NCBI GenBank assembly: GCA_963746605.1 | Contig: CAVVCH010000009.1 | Location: forward strand, 1-64,000 | Direction: 5' to 3' | Source: CAVQSS01 sp963746605 | GTDB taxonomy: Bacteria; Desulfobacterota; RBG-13-43-22 | DNA length: 64,000 nucleotides | In this document: positions 34,950 to 45,406 of the stretch, piece by piece | How the letters are laid out: each line of letters starts with the position of its first letter | Numbering within the stretch: the stretch's first letter is position 1 | The notes under the pieces: model-generated | Database searches by the model: none | What the model was told of the DNA's origin: nothing | The model's input: the letters and a program-made list of their open reading frames with translations, nothing else | Made by a program: the position numbers and the translations under genes

Positions 34950-36388
34950 GGGACGGATGATGCCGATGTCCACCCGCCGCCCAGCGCCTTGATGAGCAGT
35001 ACCGTAGCCGTCATCCTCCGCCCGGCAATGTCTACCGCCGCCCTCTCGTTCGTCAAGGCAATCGTCTGCGCCACAATCACGTTGAGATAGCTCACGATCC
35101 CCGCCTGGTACTGATTCATGGTCACCGTGAGCGATTGCTGCGCCGCCTGCACCGCCGCCTCCTGCACCAGCGCCTCGCGTTCAAGAAGGCGCAGCGCGGC
35201 CAGGTTGTCCTCTACCTCCTGAAAACCCGTCAGTACGGTCTGGCGGTAAGACGCCACCGCGCCGTCGTAGGCCGCTCTCGCCTGGTCCGTCAGGGCCTGT
35301 ATCGAGCCGCCGGCAAAGAGCGGCTGCGCCAGGGAAGGCCCCAGCGACCAGAAGTGACTGGGCCAGGTGAGCCACTTTGAAATGTCGCCGCTTTCGAATC
35401 CGCCCAATAAGCTTAGGGTAAATCTCGGGAAGAAGGCGGCTGTGGCCACGCCGATCTGCGCGTTGGCCGCGGCCACCCGCCGCTCCGCCGCCGCGATATC
35501 GGGCCTTCGTTCGAGAAGCTCCGAGGGCAGGCCGACGGGTACGGCGGGCGGGAGCGGGTTAAACGGGGCCGACGCCAGGGAGAAGGCCGACGCCGGCTTC
35601 CCGATAAGGAGCGCCAGGGCGTGTTCCAACTGCGCGCGCTGCACGCCCAGGTCGATCAGTTGGGCCTTGGTGGACTCCAACTGCGTCTGGGCCTGGAGGA
35701 CATCCACTTTTCCCGCCACCCCGCCGCCATAGCGGTTCTGGGCCAAGTCCAGCGCCTTTTGGTAAGCTCCGACCGTCGCCTCGAGAAGCTTTTTCTGGGT
35801 GTCAACCGTTCGCAGTTGAAAATAGGCTTGGGCGAGCGCACTCTGCGCGCTCAAACGGGCGGATTCGAGGTCTGCGGCGCTCGCCTCGGCGCTGTCCCGG
35901 CTGGCCTCGACCGTGCGGCGGATGCGGCCCCAGACGTCGGCCTCCCAGGACAGGTTGACGGGTAAGAGAAAATCCGATGTGGTGGTGTCCCCGAAAGCCT
36001 GGCCCCTGGAGAGGGTGGAGGAACCATCCGCCCGCGTATAGGTGACGCCGGTGGTGACGAAGGGAAAATAACTGGCCCGGGCGATCTGGACCAACGCCTG
36101 GGCCTGACGGACCTGGGCCTCAGCCGCCTTGACGTTCTGGTTCGAGAGGTTTATCTGTTCCTCCAGGTCGTTCAACTGGGGATCGTCGAATACGTTCCAC
36201 CAATCCCCCCGGGCCACGGCATCTGCTGGCTGAGCCGTTTTCCAACCCGCGGTTTCAGAGGTTTCTTTATAGGCTTCCGGCACAGGAGCGTCGGGTCTTT
36301 GATAATCGGGCCCGACAACACAGGCGGCGAACAAGAGCGGCAGCACCGCTATCCACATCCGCTTCATTCCCCTGATCATGGGTTTCAC
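34943..36388 (-). CDS. Outer-membrane efflux channel lipoprotein (NodT/OprM type)
   Basis: A 481-residue protein with a lipoprotein signal (lipobox FAAC), then VVGPDYQRPDAPVPEAY, the standard mature start of the NodT group. Two repeated halves follow, each ending in a long coiled helix (QAQVRQAQALVQIARASYFP and QTQLESTKAQLIDLGVQR). It forms the trimeric outer-membrane exit duct for the RND pump encoded just upstream. It is the last gene of a minus-strand operon of four. The start may be the later Met of MKRMWIAVLP. Confidence 0.93.
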   Translation of the reverse strand: MKPMIRGMKRMWIAVLPLLFAACVVGPDYQRPDAPVPEAYKETSETAGWKTAQPADAVARGDWWNVFDDPQLNDLEEQINLSNQNVKAAEAQVRQAQALVQIARASYFPFVTTGVTYTRADGSSTLSRGQAFGDTTTSDFLLPVNLSWEADVWGRIRRTVEASRDSAEASAADLESARLSAQSALAQAYFQLRTVDTQKKLLEATVGAYQKALDLAQNRYGGGVAGKVDVLQAQTQLESTKAQLIDLGVQRAQLEHALALLIGKPASAFSLASAPFNPLPPAVPVGLPSELLERRPDIAAAERRVAAANAQIGVATAAFFPRFTLSLLGGFESGDISKWLTWPSHFWSLGPSLAQPLFAGGSIQALTDQARAAYDGAVASYRQTVLTGFQEVEDNLAALRLLEREALVQEAAVQAAQQSLTVTMNQYQAGIVSYLNVIVAQTIALTNERAAVDIAGRRMTATVLLIKALGGGWTSASSVPR

Positions 36389-36392
36389 GTTT

Positions 36393-38684
36393 TCACCTCA
36401 CACCTTCTCTGGGAGTATGGCCTATCGCAACCGGATGGCGATTCTGGCGCAATCCTTTCATTCGTAACCTGAACCGGTCCAGGTAGAGATACATCACGGG
36501 CGTCGTATACAGGGTGAGCATCTGGCTGATGACCAGTCCGCCGACAATGGCAATACCGAGGGGGCGACGAAGCTCCGAGCCCACCCCGCGGCCCAAGGCC
36601 AGGGGCAAGGCGCCGAGCAGGGCCGCCATGGTGGTCATCATAATCGGCCGAAACCGTAACAAACAGGCCTGATAGATGGCCTCCTCCGGACTCTTCCCTT
36701 CCTTACGCTCGGACTCTATGGCGAAGTCCACCATCATGATGCCGTTCTTTTTGACGATGCCGATCAGCAGGATGATCCCGATAAAGGCAATGACGCTTAG
36801 ATCCGTGCGGAAGATCAGCAGGGCCAGTAACGCCCCCACCCCGGCCGACGGGAGGGTGGAGAGGATGGTGATGGGATGGATATAGCTCTCATAGAGAATG
36901 CCGAGCACGATATAAACCGTCACCAGGGCCGCCAGGATGAGCAGCGGCTGGTTGGCCAAAGAGGCCTGGAAGGCCTGGGCCGTCCCTGAAAAACTGCCCC
37001 GGATGGAGGTCGGCATCCCCATTTGATGGGTGGCGGTCTCCACGGCCTGAACGGCCTCCCCGAGGGGTTTCCCGGGCAGCAAATTGAAAGAGATGGTCAC
37101 CGAAGGAAACTGACTCTGGTGGTTGACGGCGAGCGAAGTGGCATTGCGCTCGAACCGGCTGAAGGCGCTTAAGGGCACCATAGCCCCATTGGCTCCGCGG
37201 ACATAGATGTCTTTAAGTGTTTCCGGCTGCTGCCAGTATTCCGGGGCCACCTCCATAATCAGGTGGTATTGATTTAACAGCGTGTAATTGATGGCCACCT
37301 GCCGCTGCCCAAAGGCGTCGTAGAGGACGTTGTCGATCATCTGGGAAGTAATCCCCAGCCGCGAGGCCGTAGCCCGGTCGATCTCCAGCCGGGCCTCCCG
37401 CCCCTTGTTCTGCTGATCGCTGCTCACATCCACCAGCCCCGGCAGGCTGCGGAGCCGCTGAAGGATACGGGGGGCCCAGGTCGTCAGGTCGGCCAAATTG
37501 TCACCCTGGAGGGTATATTGATACATGGCATTACTGAGCCTCCCTCCGATGCGCAGGTCCTGGACCGGCTGAAGATAGGTCGGGGCCCCGGGCACCTGGG
37601 CCAGCTTTTTACGGAGCCGGGCAATCGCCTGCCCGATATCGGATGTCCGCTGCTCGAAGGGTTTCAGGGTAATAAACATCCGGCCGGTATTGGCCGCCGT
37701 GCCTCCGCCTCCGCCGCCCCCGGTAAAACCCGCGGAATAGACCACTTCCGGGTCGGATTTGATGATGTCCAATATTTGAGCCAACTTGGCCCGCATGGCC
37801 TGAAAGGATATGTCCTGTTCGGCCTGAATGCTGCCGGCGATCCGGCCGGTATCCTGCTCCGGGAAAAAGCCCTTGGGAACGATAACGAAGAGGACGCCGC
37901 TGGTTACCACCGTGACCAGCATCAGCAGGAGCATCAATCGAGGGTGTCGAAAGGCCCAACGCAACGTTCTTTCATAGAGCCGGTGCATCCCGGTGAAAGC
38001 CGCTTCGCTAATTTTATAAAGATGGCCGTGGGCACTGGTTTTTCTGGGTTTTAGGAGGACGGCGCACATCATGGGCGTGGTGGTGAGCGAAACAACCAAA
38101 GAGACCATGATGGCCGCGGACAGGGTGACGGCAAACTCGCGGAACAATCGACCCACCATGCCGCCCATCAGCAGGATGGGAATGAAAACGGCCACCAGGG
38201 AGGTGCTCATGGACAAAACGGTAAAGCCGATTTCCCGGGCTCCCTGGAAGGCGGCCTCCCGAGGGGGGACGCCCTCTTCGATGTGGCGGGTGATGTTTTC
38301 CAGGACCACGATGGCGTCATCCACCACAAATCCCGTGGCCACGGTCAGGGCCATAAGAGAAAGGTTGTCCAGGTTGTAGCCGAACAGGTACATCACCCCA
38401 CAGGTGCCTATCAGGGAGACGGCCACGGCCACGCCCGGAATGACGGTGGAGCGGAAGCTTCTTAAGAAGCCGAAGACCACCAGGATGACCAGAAGGAAAG
38501 AGACGACCAGGGCCCGCTCCACATCTCTCAAGGAACCCCGGATGGGGGGGGTTCGGTCGGAAACGACGGAGAACTCCACTTCTCCGGGCAGGGCGGCTTT
38601 AAGCTGGGGAAGCAGGGCCTTAACCCGATCGACCGTTTCGATGATGTTGGCCCCGGGCTGTCGAAAGATAACCGCCATAACTGC
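36393..38684 (-). CDS. RND efflux permease (MdtC-like), C-terminal part after frameshift
   Basis: The main part of an inner-membrane RND pump: FRQPGANIIETVDRVK, the TM4 proton-relay pair in GFVVDDAIVVLENI, MGGMVGRLFREF and the second membrane half ending in TLYTTPVMYLYLDR. Upstream it joins the frame ending near 38684 if one G of a GG pair is removed, giving NGKPAVMAVIFRQPG as in the family. With the N-terminal part at 38686-39522 the protein is about 1,040 residues. It is the partner of the permease encoded upstream; paired MdtB/MdtC-type permeases work as heterotrimers. Confidence 0.9.
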   Translation of the reverse strand, partial: AVMAVIFRQPGANIIETVDRVKALLPQLKAALPGEVEFSVVSDRTPPIRGSLRDVERALVVSFLLVILVVFGFLRSFRSTVIPGVAVAVSLIGTCGVMYLFGYNLDNLSLMALTVATGFVVDDAIVVLENITRHIEEGVPPREAAFQGAREIGFTVLSMSTSLVAVFIPILLMGGMVGRLFREFAVTLSAAIMVSLVVSLTTTPMMCAVLLKPRKTSAHGHLYKISEAAFTGMHRLYERTLRWAFRHPRLMLLLMLVTVVTSGVLFVIVPKGFFPEQDTGRIAGSIQAEQDISFQAMRAKLAQILDIIKSDPEVVYSAGFTGGGGGGGTAANTGRMFITLKPFEQRTSDIGQAIARLRKKLAQVPGAPTYLQPVQDLRIGGRLSNAMYQYTLQGDNLADLTTWAPRILQRLRSLPGLVDVSSDQQNKGREARLEIDRATASRLGITSQMIDNVLYDAFGQRQVAINYTLLNQYHLIMEVAPEYWQQPETLKDIYVRGANGAMVPLSAFSRFERNATSLAVNHQSQFPSVTISFNLLPGKPLGEAVQAVETATHQMGMPTSIRGSFSGTAQAFQASLANQPLLILAALVTVYIVLGILYESYIHPITILSTLPSAGVGALLALLIFRTDLSVIAFIGIILLIGIVKKNGIMMVDFAIESERKEGKSPEEAIYQACLLRFRPIMMTTMAALLGALPLALGRGVGSELRRPLGIAIVGGLVISQMLTLYTTPVMYLYLDRFRLRMKGLRQNRHPVAIGHTPREGVR

Positions 38685-38685
38685 C

Positions 38686-39522
38686 TGGTTTTCCGTTGAC
38701 CATCCCGGCGGTGCGCAGGTCTTCCACCGAGTCAGTCACCCGGCCCACATCGGATAGCCGGAGGGCGGCGCCGGCCCGGTAATTGATGATCAAGGGTGGA
38801 TACTTATCCGCCGTTCGGAGCTGGTCGTTGGTCTGGATCTCCCAGGTCTTTTCCCGGTTGGACAACTGGCCTTTCGGCCGATTCACCGTGGTCCGGCTCA
38901 AGACGCCCCGGACGTCTTCCAGGCTGACCCCGTATTTGTTCAAGGCCGAAGGGTTCAATTCCACCCGTACGGCCGGGAGGGAACTGCCGCCGATAAACAC
39001 CTGGCCCACCCCCTCCACCTGGGACAGTTTCTGTTGCATGATGCTCGAGGCCGCGTCATAAAGCTTGGCCGTGGTGATCGTATCCGAGGTCAGGGCGACA
39101 ATCAGGACAGGGGCATCGGCCGGGTTGACCTTGCGGTAGGTCGGGTTGCTGGGAAGGTTGGCCGGGAGATAACCCCGGGCGGCATTGATGGCTGCCTGGA
39201 CGTCCCTGGCCGCCCCGTTGATATTGCGGTTCAGGTCAAACTGCAAGACAATGCCCGTAGAGCCCCGGTAGCTGGTCGAGGTCATCTCGGTGACTCCGGC
39301 GATGCGTCCGAACTGGCGCTCCAGTGGGGCGGCCACCGATGTGGCCATGGTCTCGGGATCCGCCCCGGGCAAGGCCGCCGACACCTGGATGGTGGGGAAA
39401 TCCACCGGCGGCAGAGGCGATACCGGCAGCAGGCGAAAGGCGATGATTCCGGACAGGGCCAGTCCCAGGGTGAGCAGGGTGGTGGCTACGGGTCTATTGA
39501 TGAAGTGGGCTGAAAGATTCAT
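38686..39522 (-). CDS. RND efflux permease (MdtC-like), N-terminal part
   Basis: It starts MNLSAHFINRPVATTLLTLG, the usual first transmembrane helix of HAE1/MdtC pumps, and runs through the first periplasmic porter domain (FPTIQVSAALPGADPETM, LERQFGRIAGVTEMTS). The frame breaks after MVNGKP near 38684, and the remainder of the protein continues in the next frame to 36393. Residues after that point in the original frame do not resemble the family. It belongs to the same gene as the downstream part. Confidence 0.9.
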
Positions 39523-39540
39523 TCTTACTGGAATCCTTCA

Positions 39541-42500
39541 TTATTCCGTCTTTGTCTTATTGGTCCCACGTTCTTTGATCCTTCTGGCCAACCGGTCGAA
39601 ACCCAGATAGATGACCGGCGTGGTGTAGAGGGTCAGGATCTGGCTGATGATCAGACCGCCGACGATGGATATGCCCAGCGGGTGTCGAAGCTCCGATCCC
39701 ACTCCTCCGCCGATGGCCAGGGGAAGGGCCCCGAGCAGGGCGGCCAAGGTGGTCATCATGATCGGCCGGAAACGCAGCAAAGAAGCCTGATAGATGGCCT
39801 CCTCCGGACTCTTTCCCTCTTTTCGCTCGGCCTCGAGGGCGAAATCGACCATCATAATCCCGTTCTTTTTGACGATCCCGATGAGCAAGATGATACCGAT
39901 CAGGGCGATGACACTGAATTCGGATCGGAAGATCAAAAGGGCCAGGAAAGCCCCCACCCCGGCCGACGGCAGGGTGGAAAGGATGGTGATGGGGTGGATA
40001 TAGCTCTCATACAGGATTCCCAGGACGATGTAGACCGTTATCAGGGCCGCCAGGATCAGCAGGGGTTCGCTGGCCAGGGAGGCCTTGAAGGCCTGGGCCG
40101 TTCCCTGAAAACTGCCCCGGATGCTGGGGGGGAGGCCTAATTGGTGGGCCGTCTCCTCCACCGCTTGAACGGCCTTTCCCAGAGAGGCCCCTTTTTTCAG
40201 GTCGAAGGAGACGGTCACCGAGGGGAATTGTCCTTGACGGCTGATGAGCAGCGGCCCGGTCGTCTCCGAGATCCGGGTAAAGGCGCTGAGCGGTACTTGA
40301 CCGCTATTCGTGCCCTGGAGGTAGAGGTTCCCTATTTGTCTCGGATCTTGCTGAAACTCCGGCTTAAGGCCCAGAATGACCCGGTACTGGTTCAATTGGG
40401 TAAAGATGGTCGAAATGATCCGCTGCCCATAGCCATTGTAAAGGGTGTCGTCGATGAGTTGCGGCTGGATGCCGAAGCGCGATGCCGTGCTGCGGTCGAT
40501 GTCCACGGCCAGCCGCAGCCCCTGGTCCTGTTGATCGCTGCTGACGTCCTGAAGTTCGGGACGCTCGCTTAAGGCCTTAACCAGCTTGGGGGCCCAGGCA
40601 TACAATTCCTTGGCGTCGGGGTCTTCCATGGTATATTGAAATTGCGTGCGGCTGACCCGGGCGTCGACCGTGAGGTCCTGCACCGGCTGGAGAAAGAGCT
40701 TGATTCCTTCGACTTGGGCCAGTTCCGGCTGGAGTCGGTTGATCACCTGGGTGGCGTTGATCCGGCGCTCCTCCAGGGGCTTGAGATTGATCAGAATACG
40801 TCCGCTGTTAAGGGTGGCATTGGTCCCATCGATGCCGATAAAAGAGGACAGGCTCATGACTGCCGGATCCTTCAGGATGACCTTGGCCAGGTCCTGTTGC
40901 CTTCCGGCCATCGCGGAAAAGGAGATCGATTGGGGGGCGTCCGATATACCGAGGATGACCCCCGTGTCCTGGACCGGGAAAAACCCTTTCGGAACGATGA
41001 AAAACAAGACCACGGTCAGGACCAGGGTGCCGACGGCCACCATTAACGTCGCCTTCTGGTGTCCGAGAACCCAGCGCAGGGTCCTTCCGTAGGCTGCGAT
41101 AATACGGTCGAACATCTGTCCGGACACTCGGTAAAATCGGCCCTGTCGCTCCACGGGCGTGTGTTTGAGGAGACGGGCGCACATCATGGGCGTTAGGGTC
41201 AAGGAGACGGCAGCGGAAATAATGATGGTCACTCCCAGGGTGACGGCAAATTCCCGGAACAACCGGCCCACCACGTCCCCCATGAACAAGAGGGGGATGA
41301 GCACGGCGATGAGCGAGACGGTCAGGGACAGGATGGTAAAGCCGATCTGTTTGGAGCCTTTGAGGGCGGCTTCGAGGGGATCGTCCCCTTCCTCGATGAA
41401 CCGGGAGATATTTTCGATCATGACAATGGCGTCATCGACCACGAAGCCGGTGGAAATGGTCAGGGCCATCAGGGAGAGGTTGTTCAGACTGAATCCCAAC
41501 AGATACATCACCCCGAATGTGCCCACCAGGGACAAGGGGACGGCCACACTGGGAATGGTCGTGGCCGAAAAGTTGCGCAGGAAGATAAAGATGACCAGGA
41601 TCACCAGGGCCACGGCCAGCATCAGCTCGAACTCCACATCCCGGACCGAGGCGCGAATGGTCGTGGTTCGGTCGGTCAGGACCGAGACCTGTACGGCCGT
41701 CGGCAGGGAACTTTGCAGTTTGGGCATCAATTTTTTGATCCGGTCGACCACTTCGATGACATTGGCCCCCGGCTGTCGCTGGATATTTAAGATCACGGCC
41801 GGATCCGTGTTGGTCCAGGCCGCCTGCTGGATATTTTCGGCATCGTCCACCGCCTCGGCCACATCGGATAATTTAATGGGGGCCCCGTTTTTGTAGGCGA
41901 TGATCAGGGGGCGGTATTGACTGCTGGTGAAGAGCTGATCGTTGGCCTGGATGATATAGGCCTGGCGCGGGCCGTCGAAGCTGCCCTTGGCCAGATTGAC
42001 GTTGGCGTTGGTAATGGCCGTCCGCAGGTCTTCCAAATTCAACCCATAGGAGGCCAGGGCCGTCGGATTGGCCAAAATCCGCACCGCCGGCCGCTGCCCG
42101 CCGCTGATGCTTACCAAACCCACACCGGGCAATTGGGAGATCTTTTGGGCGAACCGAGTGTCAGCCAGGTCTTCCACGGTGGGCAGGGGTAACGTCTTGG
42201 AGGTCAGGGCCAGGGTCAGGATCGGGGCGTCGGCCGGATTGACTTTACTGTAGACCGGCGGAGACGGCAAGTCCCGGGGAAGAAAGGTAAAGGCCGCATT
42301 GATCGAGGCCTGGACCTGTTGCTCGGCCACGTCGAGACTCAAGTCCAGGGTGAACTGCAAGGTGATGATCGAACTGCCGCTGGAACTGGTGGAGGTCATC
42401 TGGGTCAGACCGGGCATTTGACCGAATTGGCGTTCCAGAGGGGCGGTCACCGACGAGGCCATGACATCGGGACTGGCGCCGGGATAAAAAGTCCGGACTT

Positions 42501-42636
42501 GAATGGTGGGGTAATCCACCTGAGGCAGGGCCGAGACGGCCAGCTCGCGGTAGGCCACGGCGCCGGCCAAAAGAAGGGCCACCATCAGCAGGGTGGTGGC
42601 CACCGGCCGAACGATGAAAGGGCGGGAAAGGTTCAT
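39541..42636 (-). CDS. RND efflux permease (MdtB-like)
   Basis: An intact 1,031-residue inner-membrane proton-drug antiporter: MNLSRPFIVRPVATTLLMVA, porter motifs FYPGASPDVMASSV, TM4 GFVVDDAIVMIENI and a second half with YIVLGILYESYIHPITILS. It resembles the neighbouring permease closely, so the pair arose by duplication and probably assembles as a mixed trimer. Its start overlaps the adaptor gene's stop by one base (ATGA). Substrates are unknown; MdtABC homologues export bile salts and novobiocin. Confidence 0.96.
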   Translation of the reverse strand: MNLSRPFIVRPVATTLLMVALLLAGAVAYRELAVSALPQVDYPTIQVRTFYPGASPDVMASSVTAPLERQFGQMPGLTQMTSTSSSGSSIITLQFTLDLSLDVAEQQVQASINAAFTFLPRDLPSPPVYSKVNPADAPILTLALTSKTLPLPTVEDLADTRFAQKISQLPGVGLVSISGGQRPAVRILANPTALASYGLNLEDLRTAITNANVNLAKGSFDGPRQAYIIQANDQLFTSSQYRPLIIAYKNGAPIKLSDVAEAVDDAENIQQAAWTNTDPAVILNIQRQPGANVIEVVDRIKKLMPKLQSSLPTAVQVSVLTDRTTTIRASVRDVEFELMLAVALVILVIFIFLRNFSATTIPSVAVPLSLVGTFGVMYLLGFSLNNLSLMALTISTGFVVDDAIVMIENISRFIEEGDDPLEAALKGSKQIGFTILSLTVSLIAVLIPLLFMGDVVGRLFREFAVTLGVTIIISAAVSLTLTPMMCARLLKHTPVERQGRFYRVSGQMFDRIIAAYGRTLRWVLGHQKATLMVAVGTLVLTVVLFFIVPKGFFPVQDTGVILGISDAPQSISFSAMAGRQQDLAKVILKDPAVMSLSSFIGIDGTNATLNSGRILINLKPLEERRINATQVINRLQPELAQVEGIKLFLQPVQDLTVDARVSRTQFQYTMEDPDAKELYAWAPKLVKALSERPELQDVSSDQQDQGLRLAVDIDRSTASRFGIQPQLIDDTLYNGYGQRIISTIFTQLNQYRVILGLKPEFQQDPRQIGNLYLQGTNSGQVPLSAFTRISETTGPLLISRQGQFPSVTVSFDLKKGASLGKAVQAVEETAHQLGLPPSIRGSFQGTAQAFKASLASEPLLILAALITVYIVLGILYESYIHPITILSTLPSAGVGAFLALLIFRSEFSVIALIGIILLIGIVKKNGIMMVDFALEAERKEGKSPEEAIYQASLLRFRPIMMTTLAALLGALPLAIGGGVGSELRHPLGISIVGGLIISQILTLYTTPVIYLGFDRLARRIKERGTNKTKTE

Positions 42637-43862
42637 CAGCGACTCCGCCGGTTATTTCCGCTCCCGTTGCCCTTTTCCCGAAGTTCCACCTTGGCCCCTT
42701 CCCGCAGCCGGTCGGCGCCGTCCACGACTACCCTATCCCCGACGGTCAAACCGGATGTGATAGAGGCCTCTCCACCCTGTATCTCGCCCACGCTGACCGG
42801 ACGGACGGACACGGTCCGGTCGGGGTTGACCAAGAAGACGAAGGCGCCCTTGGGACCTTGCTGGATGGCCGCCGCCGAGATAATGATGACGTCCTTTTTG
42901 ACCTCCGCCAGCAAGCGGGCATTGACAAATTGGTTGGGGAACAGTTGATGTTCCCTGTTTTCAAAAAGGGCCTTCAGCCGCACCGTCCCGGTGGTGGAAT
43001 CGATCTGATTATCGATGGTCAGGAGACTTCCCACGGTTAGCTTTTTCTTCTGATCACGGTCAAGGGCCAGAACTTGAGGCCGCCGGCCGGCCTTGAGCTG
43101 GCCGAGCACCTGGGGAATGTTGTCCTCGGGTAGGGAAAAGATGACCGAGATAGGCTGAAGCTGGGTGATGACCAGCAGCCCGTTGGGGTCGGCGGCATGA
43201 ACGATATTACCCGGGTCCACCAGACGCAGACCGACCCGACCGCCAATGGGGGCCGTGATCCGGCAGTAAACCAATTGCAGCTTGGCGTTATCGATCTGGC
43301 CCTGGTCGGCCTTAACCGTACCTTCGTACTGCCGCACGAGGGCCTCCTGGGTGTCGAGTTGCTGTTTGGGAATAGAGTCCTTCTGCCAGAGATCCCGGTA
43401 TCGCTCCAGGTCGAGGAAGGCGTTCTTCAGGAGCGCCTGGTCACGGGCCATCTGCCCCTCGGCCTGCATCAACTGAACCTCGAAAGGTCGCGGGTCGATC
43501 CGGAACAGCAGTTGACCCCCGGCAACGGTTTGTCCCTCCTGGAAAAGGACCTCCATGAGCTGCCCGTCGACGCGGCTTTTTACCGTGACGGTATTGAGGG
43601 GAACGACGGAACCCAGCCCATTAAGATAAATGGGCATATCCCCTTGCTTGGCGGCCACGGCCGCCACCGGTACGGCGCGAACGGGTGGGCCGGCCTCCTG
43701 TTTGGCAACCCGGGGTCTCTTATTCTCCGCCTTCACAAAATAGGCGACCGTCCCGGCCGCAACCAGAGCGATCAACAGTATGACGGCCCACCACCGCCTG
43801 TGCCCTGCCCGGCGGGGGCGGTCCGGTATTGCCTGCCTTTCCGAATGTTCTTCAACCATCAT
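42636..43862 (-). CDS. RND periplasmic adaptor (MdtA-like membrane fusion protein)
   Basis: A 408-residue protein with one N-terminal membrane anchor (WWAVILLIALVAAGTVAYF), a biotinyl-lipoyl-like domain (VTVKSRVDGQLMEVLFQEGQ and RITAPIGGRVGLRLVDPGN), an alpha hairpin and beta-barrel. It bridges the two permeases to the outer-membrane channel. It is the first gene of the operon; a sigma-70-like promoter lies at 43906-43934. Confidence 0.95.
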   Translation of the reverse strand: MMVEEHSERQAIPDRPRRAGHRRWWAVILLIALVAAGTVAYFVKAENKRPRVAKQEAGPPVRAVPVAAVAAKQGDMPIYLNGLGSVVPLNTVTVKSRVDGQLMEVLFQEGQTVAGGQLLFRIDPRPFEVQLMQAEGQMARDQALLKNAFLDLERYRDLWQKDSIPKQQLDTQEALVRQYEGTVKADQGQIDNAKLQLVYCRITAPIGGRVGLRLVDPGNIVHAADPNGLLVITQLQPISVIFSLPEDNIPQVLGQLKAGRRPQVLALDRDQKKKLTVGSLLTIDNQIDSTTGTVRLKALFENREHQLFPNQFVNARLLAEVKKDVIIISAAAIQQGPKGAFVFLVNPDRTVSVRPVSVGEIQGGEASITSGLTVGDRVVVDGADRLREGAKVELREKGNGSGNNRRSR

Positions 43863-43905
43863 GACCTCACAAACTAAGGAATAGAAAAGCGTTCTCGTGG
43901 AAAAA

Positions 43906-43934
43906 AATATAGTTTACTGGGCCGCTTAAGTCAA
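43906..43934 (-). promoter_or_regulatory. Promoter of the minus-strand RND operon
   Basis: The minus strand reads TTGACT, 17 bases, TATATT, 44 bp upstream of the adaptor's ATG. Confidence 0.65.
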
Positions 43935-43960
43935 TAGACAGGATGGAAACTTTTATTTCT

Positions 43961-43978
43961 TGTCTAAGACACTATAAA
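43961..43978 (+). promoter_or_regulatory. Dyad and -10 element in the divergent efflux promoter region
   Basis: The palindrome TGTCTAAGACA (43961-43971) directly abuts TATAAA (43973-43978). It is a candidate operator and -10 box for the plus-strand efflux operon; the -35 box is unclear. The rest of the 304-bp region 43863-44166 shows no gene. Confidence 0.4.
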
Positions 43979-44166
43979 ATCCCGAATGTTAAATATCCCC
44001 GAGAGATAGATCCGTTCTGCCGAAAGAGTGTGCCGTGAGGTTTGGAGGTTTTAAGTTGAGTTTTTTGCCCTTTGAAGTTATTCTGCCGGCTTTGAAGAGG
44101 GGAGCACCACGGGGCCGGACATCCCCCAGGGAGGAAGGCTACCGATGGAACTAAAGAGAGGTTTGG

Positions 44167-45393
44167 ATGGTAAGAGGGAAGAGATTGACCGTATTCTCTA
44201 GGGTATCCGTTCTCCTGCTGTTGGGGATCACCCTTCTCAGCCAGGGATGCCGTAAGACAGCGACCAAAGAAGCTGCGCCGACCATGACCGTTGAGGTGTC
44301 GGACGTCCTGGTCAAGGATGTTCCGATTTATTCCGAATGGACCGCTTCGACCGACGGCTTCGTCAATGCCGCTATTCGAGCCCAGATCCAGGGATATCTC
44401 ATTGAACAGGATTACAAGGAGGGGGATCTGGTCCGGAAAGGCCAGATTCTTTTCAAAATCGACCCCCGAACCTTTCAGGCTGCCCTGGAACAGGCCGAAG
44501 GACAGCTCACCGAACAGCAGGCCCGGTGGGAAAACGCCCGGGCCAATCTCGAACGGATCAGACCCCTGGTGGAACGAAGAGCCGTCAGCCAAAAAGACCT
44601 GGATGACGCCCTCGGAACGGAGCAGGCCTCGCGGGCCGCCGTGATCGCGGCCCAGGCGGTGGTCGATAAGGCCAGGGTGGACCTGGGCTTCACCCGGATT
44701 ACCTCTCCCATTGACGGCATCGCCGGCATTGCCAGAACCCAGATCGGCAACCTGGTCGGTCCGGGAACCCCGGGGGAATTGACGAACGTTTCCACGGTGG
44801 ATCCGATCAAAGTCTATATTCCCATGAGCGAGCAGGAGTACCTGCGCTACCTGGTCAAAGACCACAAACGGGTTCAGCACATGCCCTTAGAGTTAGTCCT
44901 GGCTGACGGAACCGTTCATCCCCACCCGGGGGCCTTTGCCTTTGCCGCGAGATCCGTGGACGTCAGAACCGGCACCATCAAGGTGGCCGCCTTATTCCCC
45001 AATCCGGGAAATGTCCTCAGGCCGGGACAATTCGCCAGGGTTAGAGCCAGGATTATGATCAGGCCAAAGGCCCGGTTGATCCCCCAAAGGGCGGTTACGG
45101 AACTTCAAGGCGGTTATCAAGTCGGTGTAGTGGGTTCCGACCATAAGGTGGTCATCCGTTCGGTTAAGGTGGGGGAAAGGGTCGACAATCTCTGGATCAT
45201 AGAAAAAGGCCTCAATCCAGGCGAGAAGGTGGTCAGCGAAGGGCTCCAAAAAGTCAAAGAAGGCCTGGTCGTGAAGACCAAGCCCTTCAACCCTGTTTTC
45301 GGGACGTCCCTTCCGGTAAACCCTCAGGGGACTTCCGGGGTCTCTCCAAAATCAGGGCCGGGATCGGCTGCCCCGGAAATCATCCGAAAATAG
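44167..45393 (+). CDS. RND periplasmic adaptor lipoprotein (AcrA-like)
   Basis: A 408-residue lipoprotein with lipobox LSQGC and mature start RKTATKEAAPTMTVEV. The lipoyl-like halves (IRAQIQGYLIEQDYKEGDLV and RITSPIDGIAGIARTQIGNLV) and the coiled hairpin between them (EQAEGQLTEQQARWENARANLERI) are standard for AcrA/MexA proteins. It starts the plus-strand operon with an HAE1 permease and an OprM-like channel. Confidence 0.95.
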   Translation: MVRGKRLTVFSRVSVLLLLGITLLSQGCRKTATKEAAPTMTVEVSDVLVKDVPIYSEWTASTDGFVNAAIRAQIQGYLIEQDYKEGDLVRKGQILFKIDPRTFQAALEQAEGQLTEQQARWENARANLERIRPLVERRAVSQKDLDDALGTEQASRAAVIAAQAVVDKARVDLGFTRITSPIDGIAGIARTQIGNLVGPGTPGELTNVSTVDPIKVYIPMSEQEYLRYLVKDHKRVQHMPLELVLADGTVHPHPGAFAFAARSVDVRTGTIKVAALFPNPGNVLRPGQFARVRARIMIRPKARLIPQRAVTELQGGYQVGVVGSDHKVVIRSVKVGERVDNLWIIEKGLNPGEKVVSEGLQKVKEGLVVKTKPFNPVFGTSLPVNPQGTSGVSPKSGPGSAAPEIIRK

Positions 45394-45406
45394 GGAGGGT
45401 TTCCGG

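Noticed and set aside
36393..39522. Programmed frameshift in the RND permease
   Set aside because: No slippery site plus structure is evident, and the same one-base pattern occurs in eight other unrelated genes.
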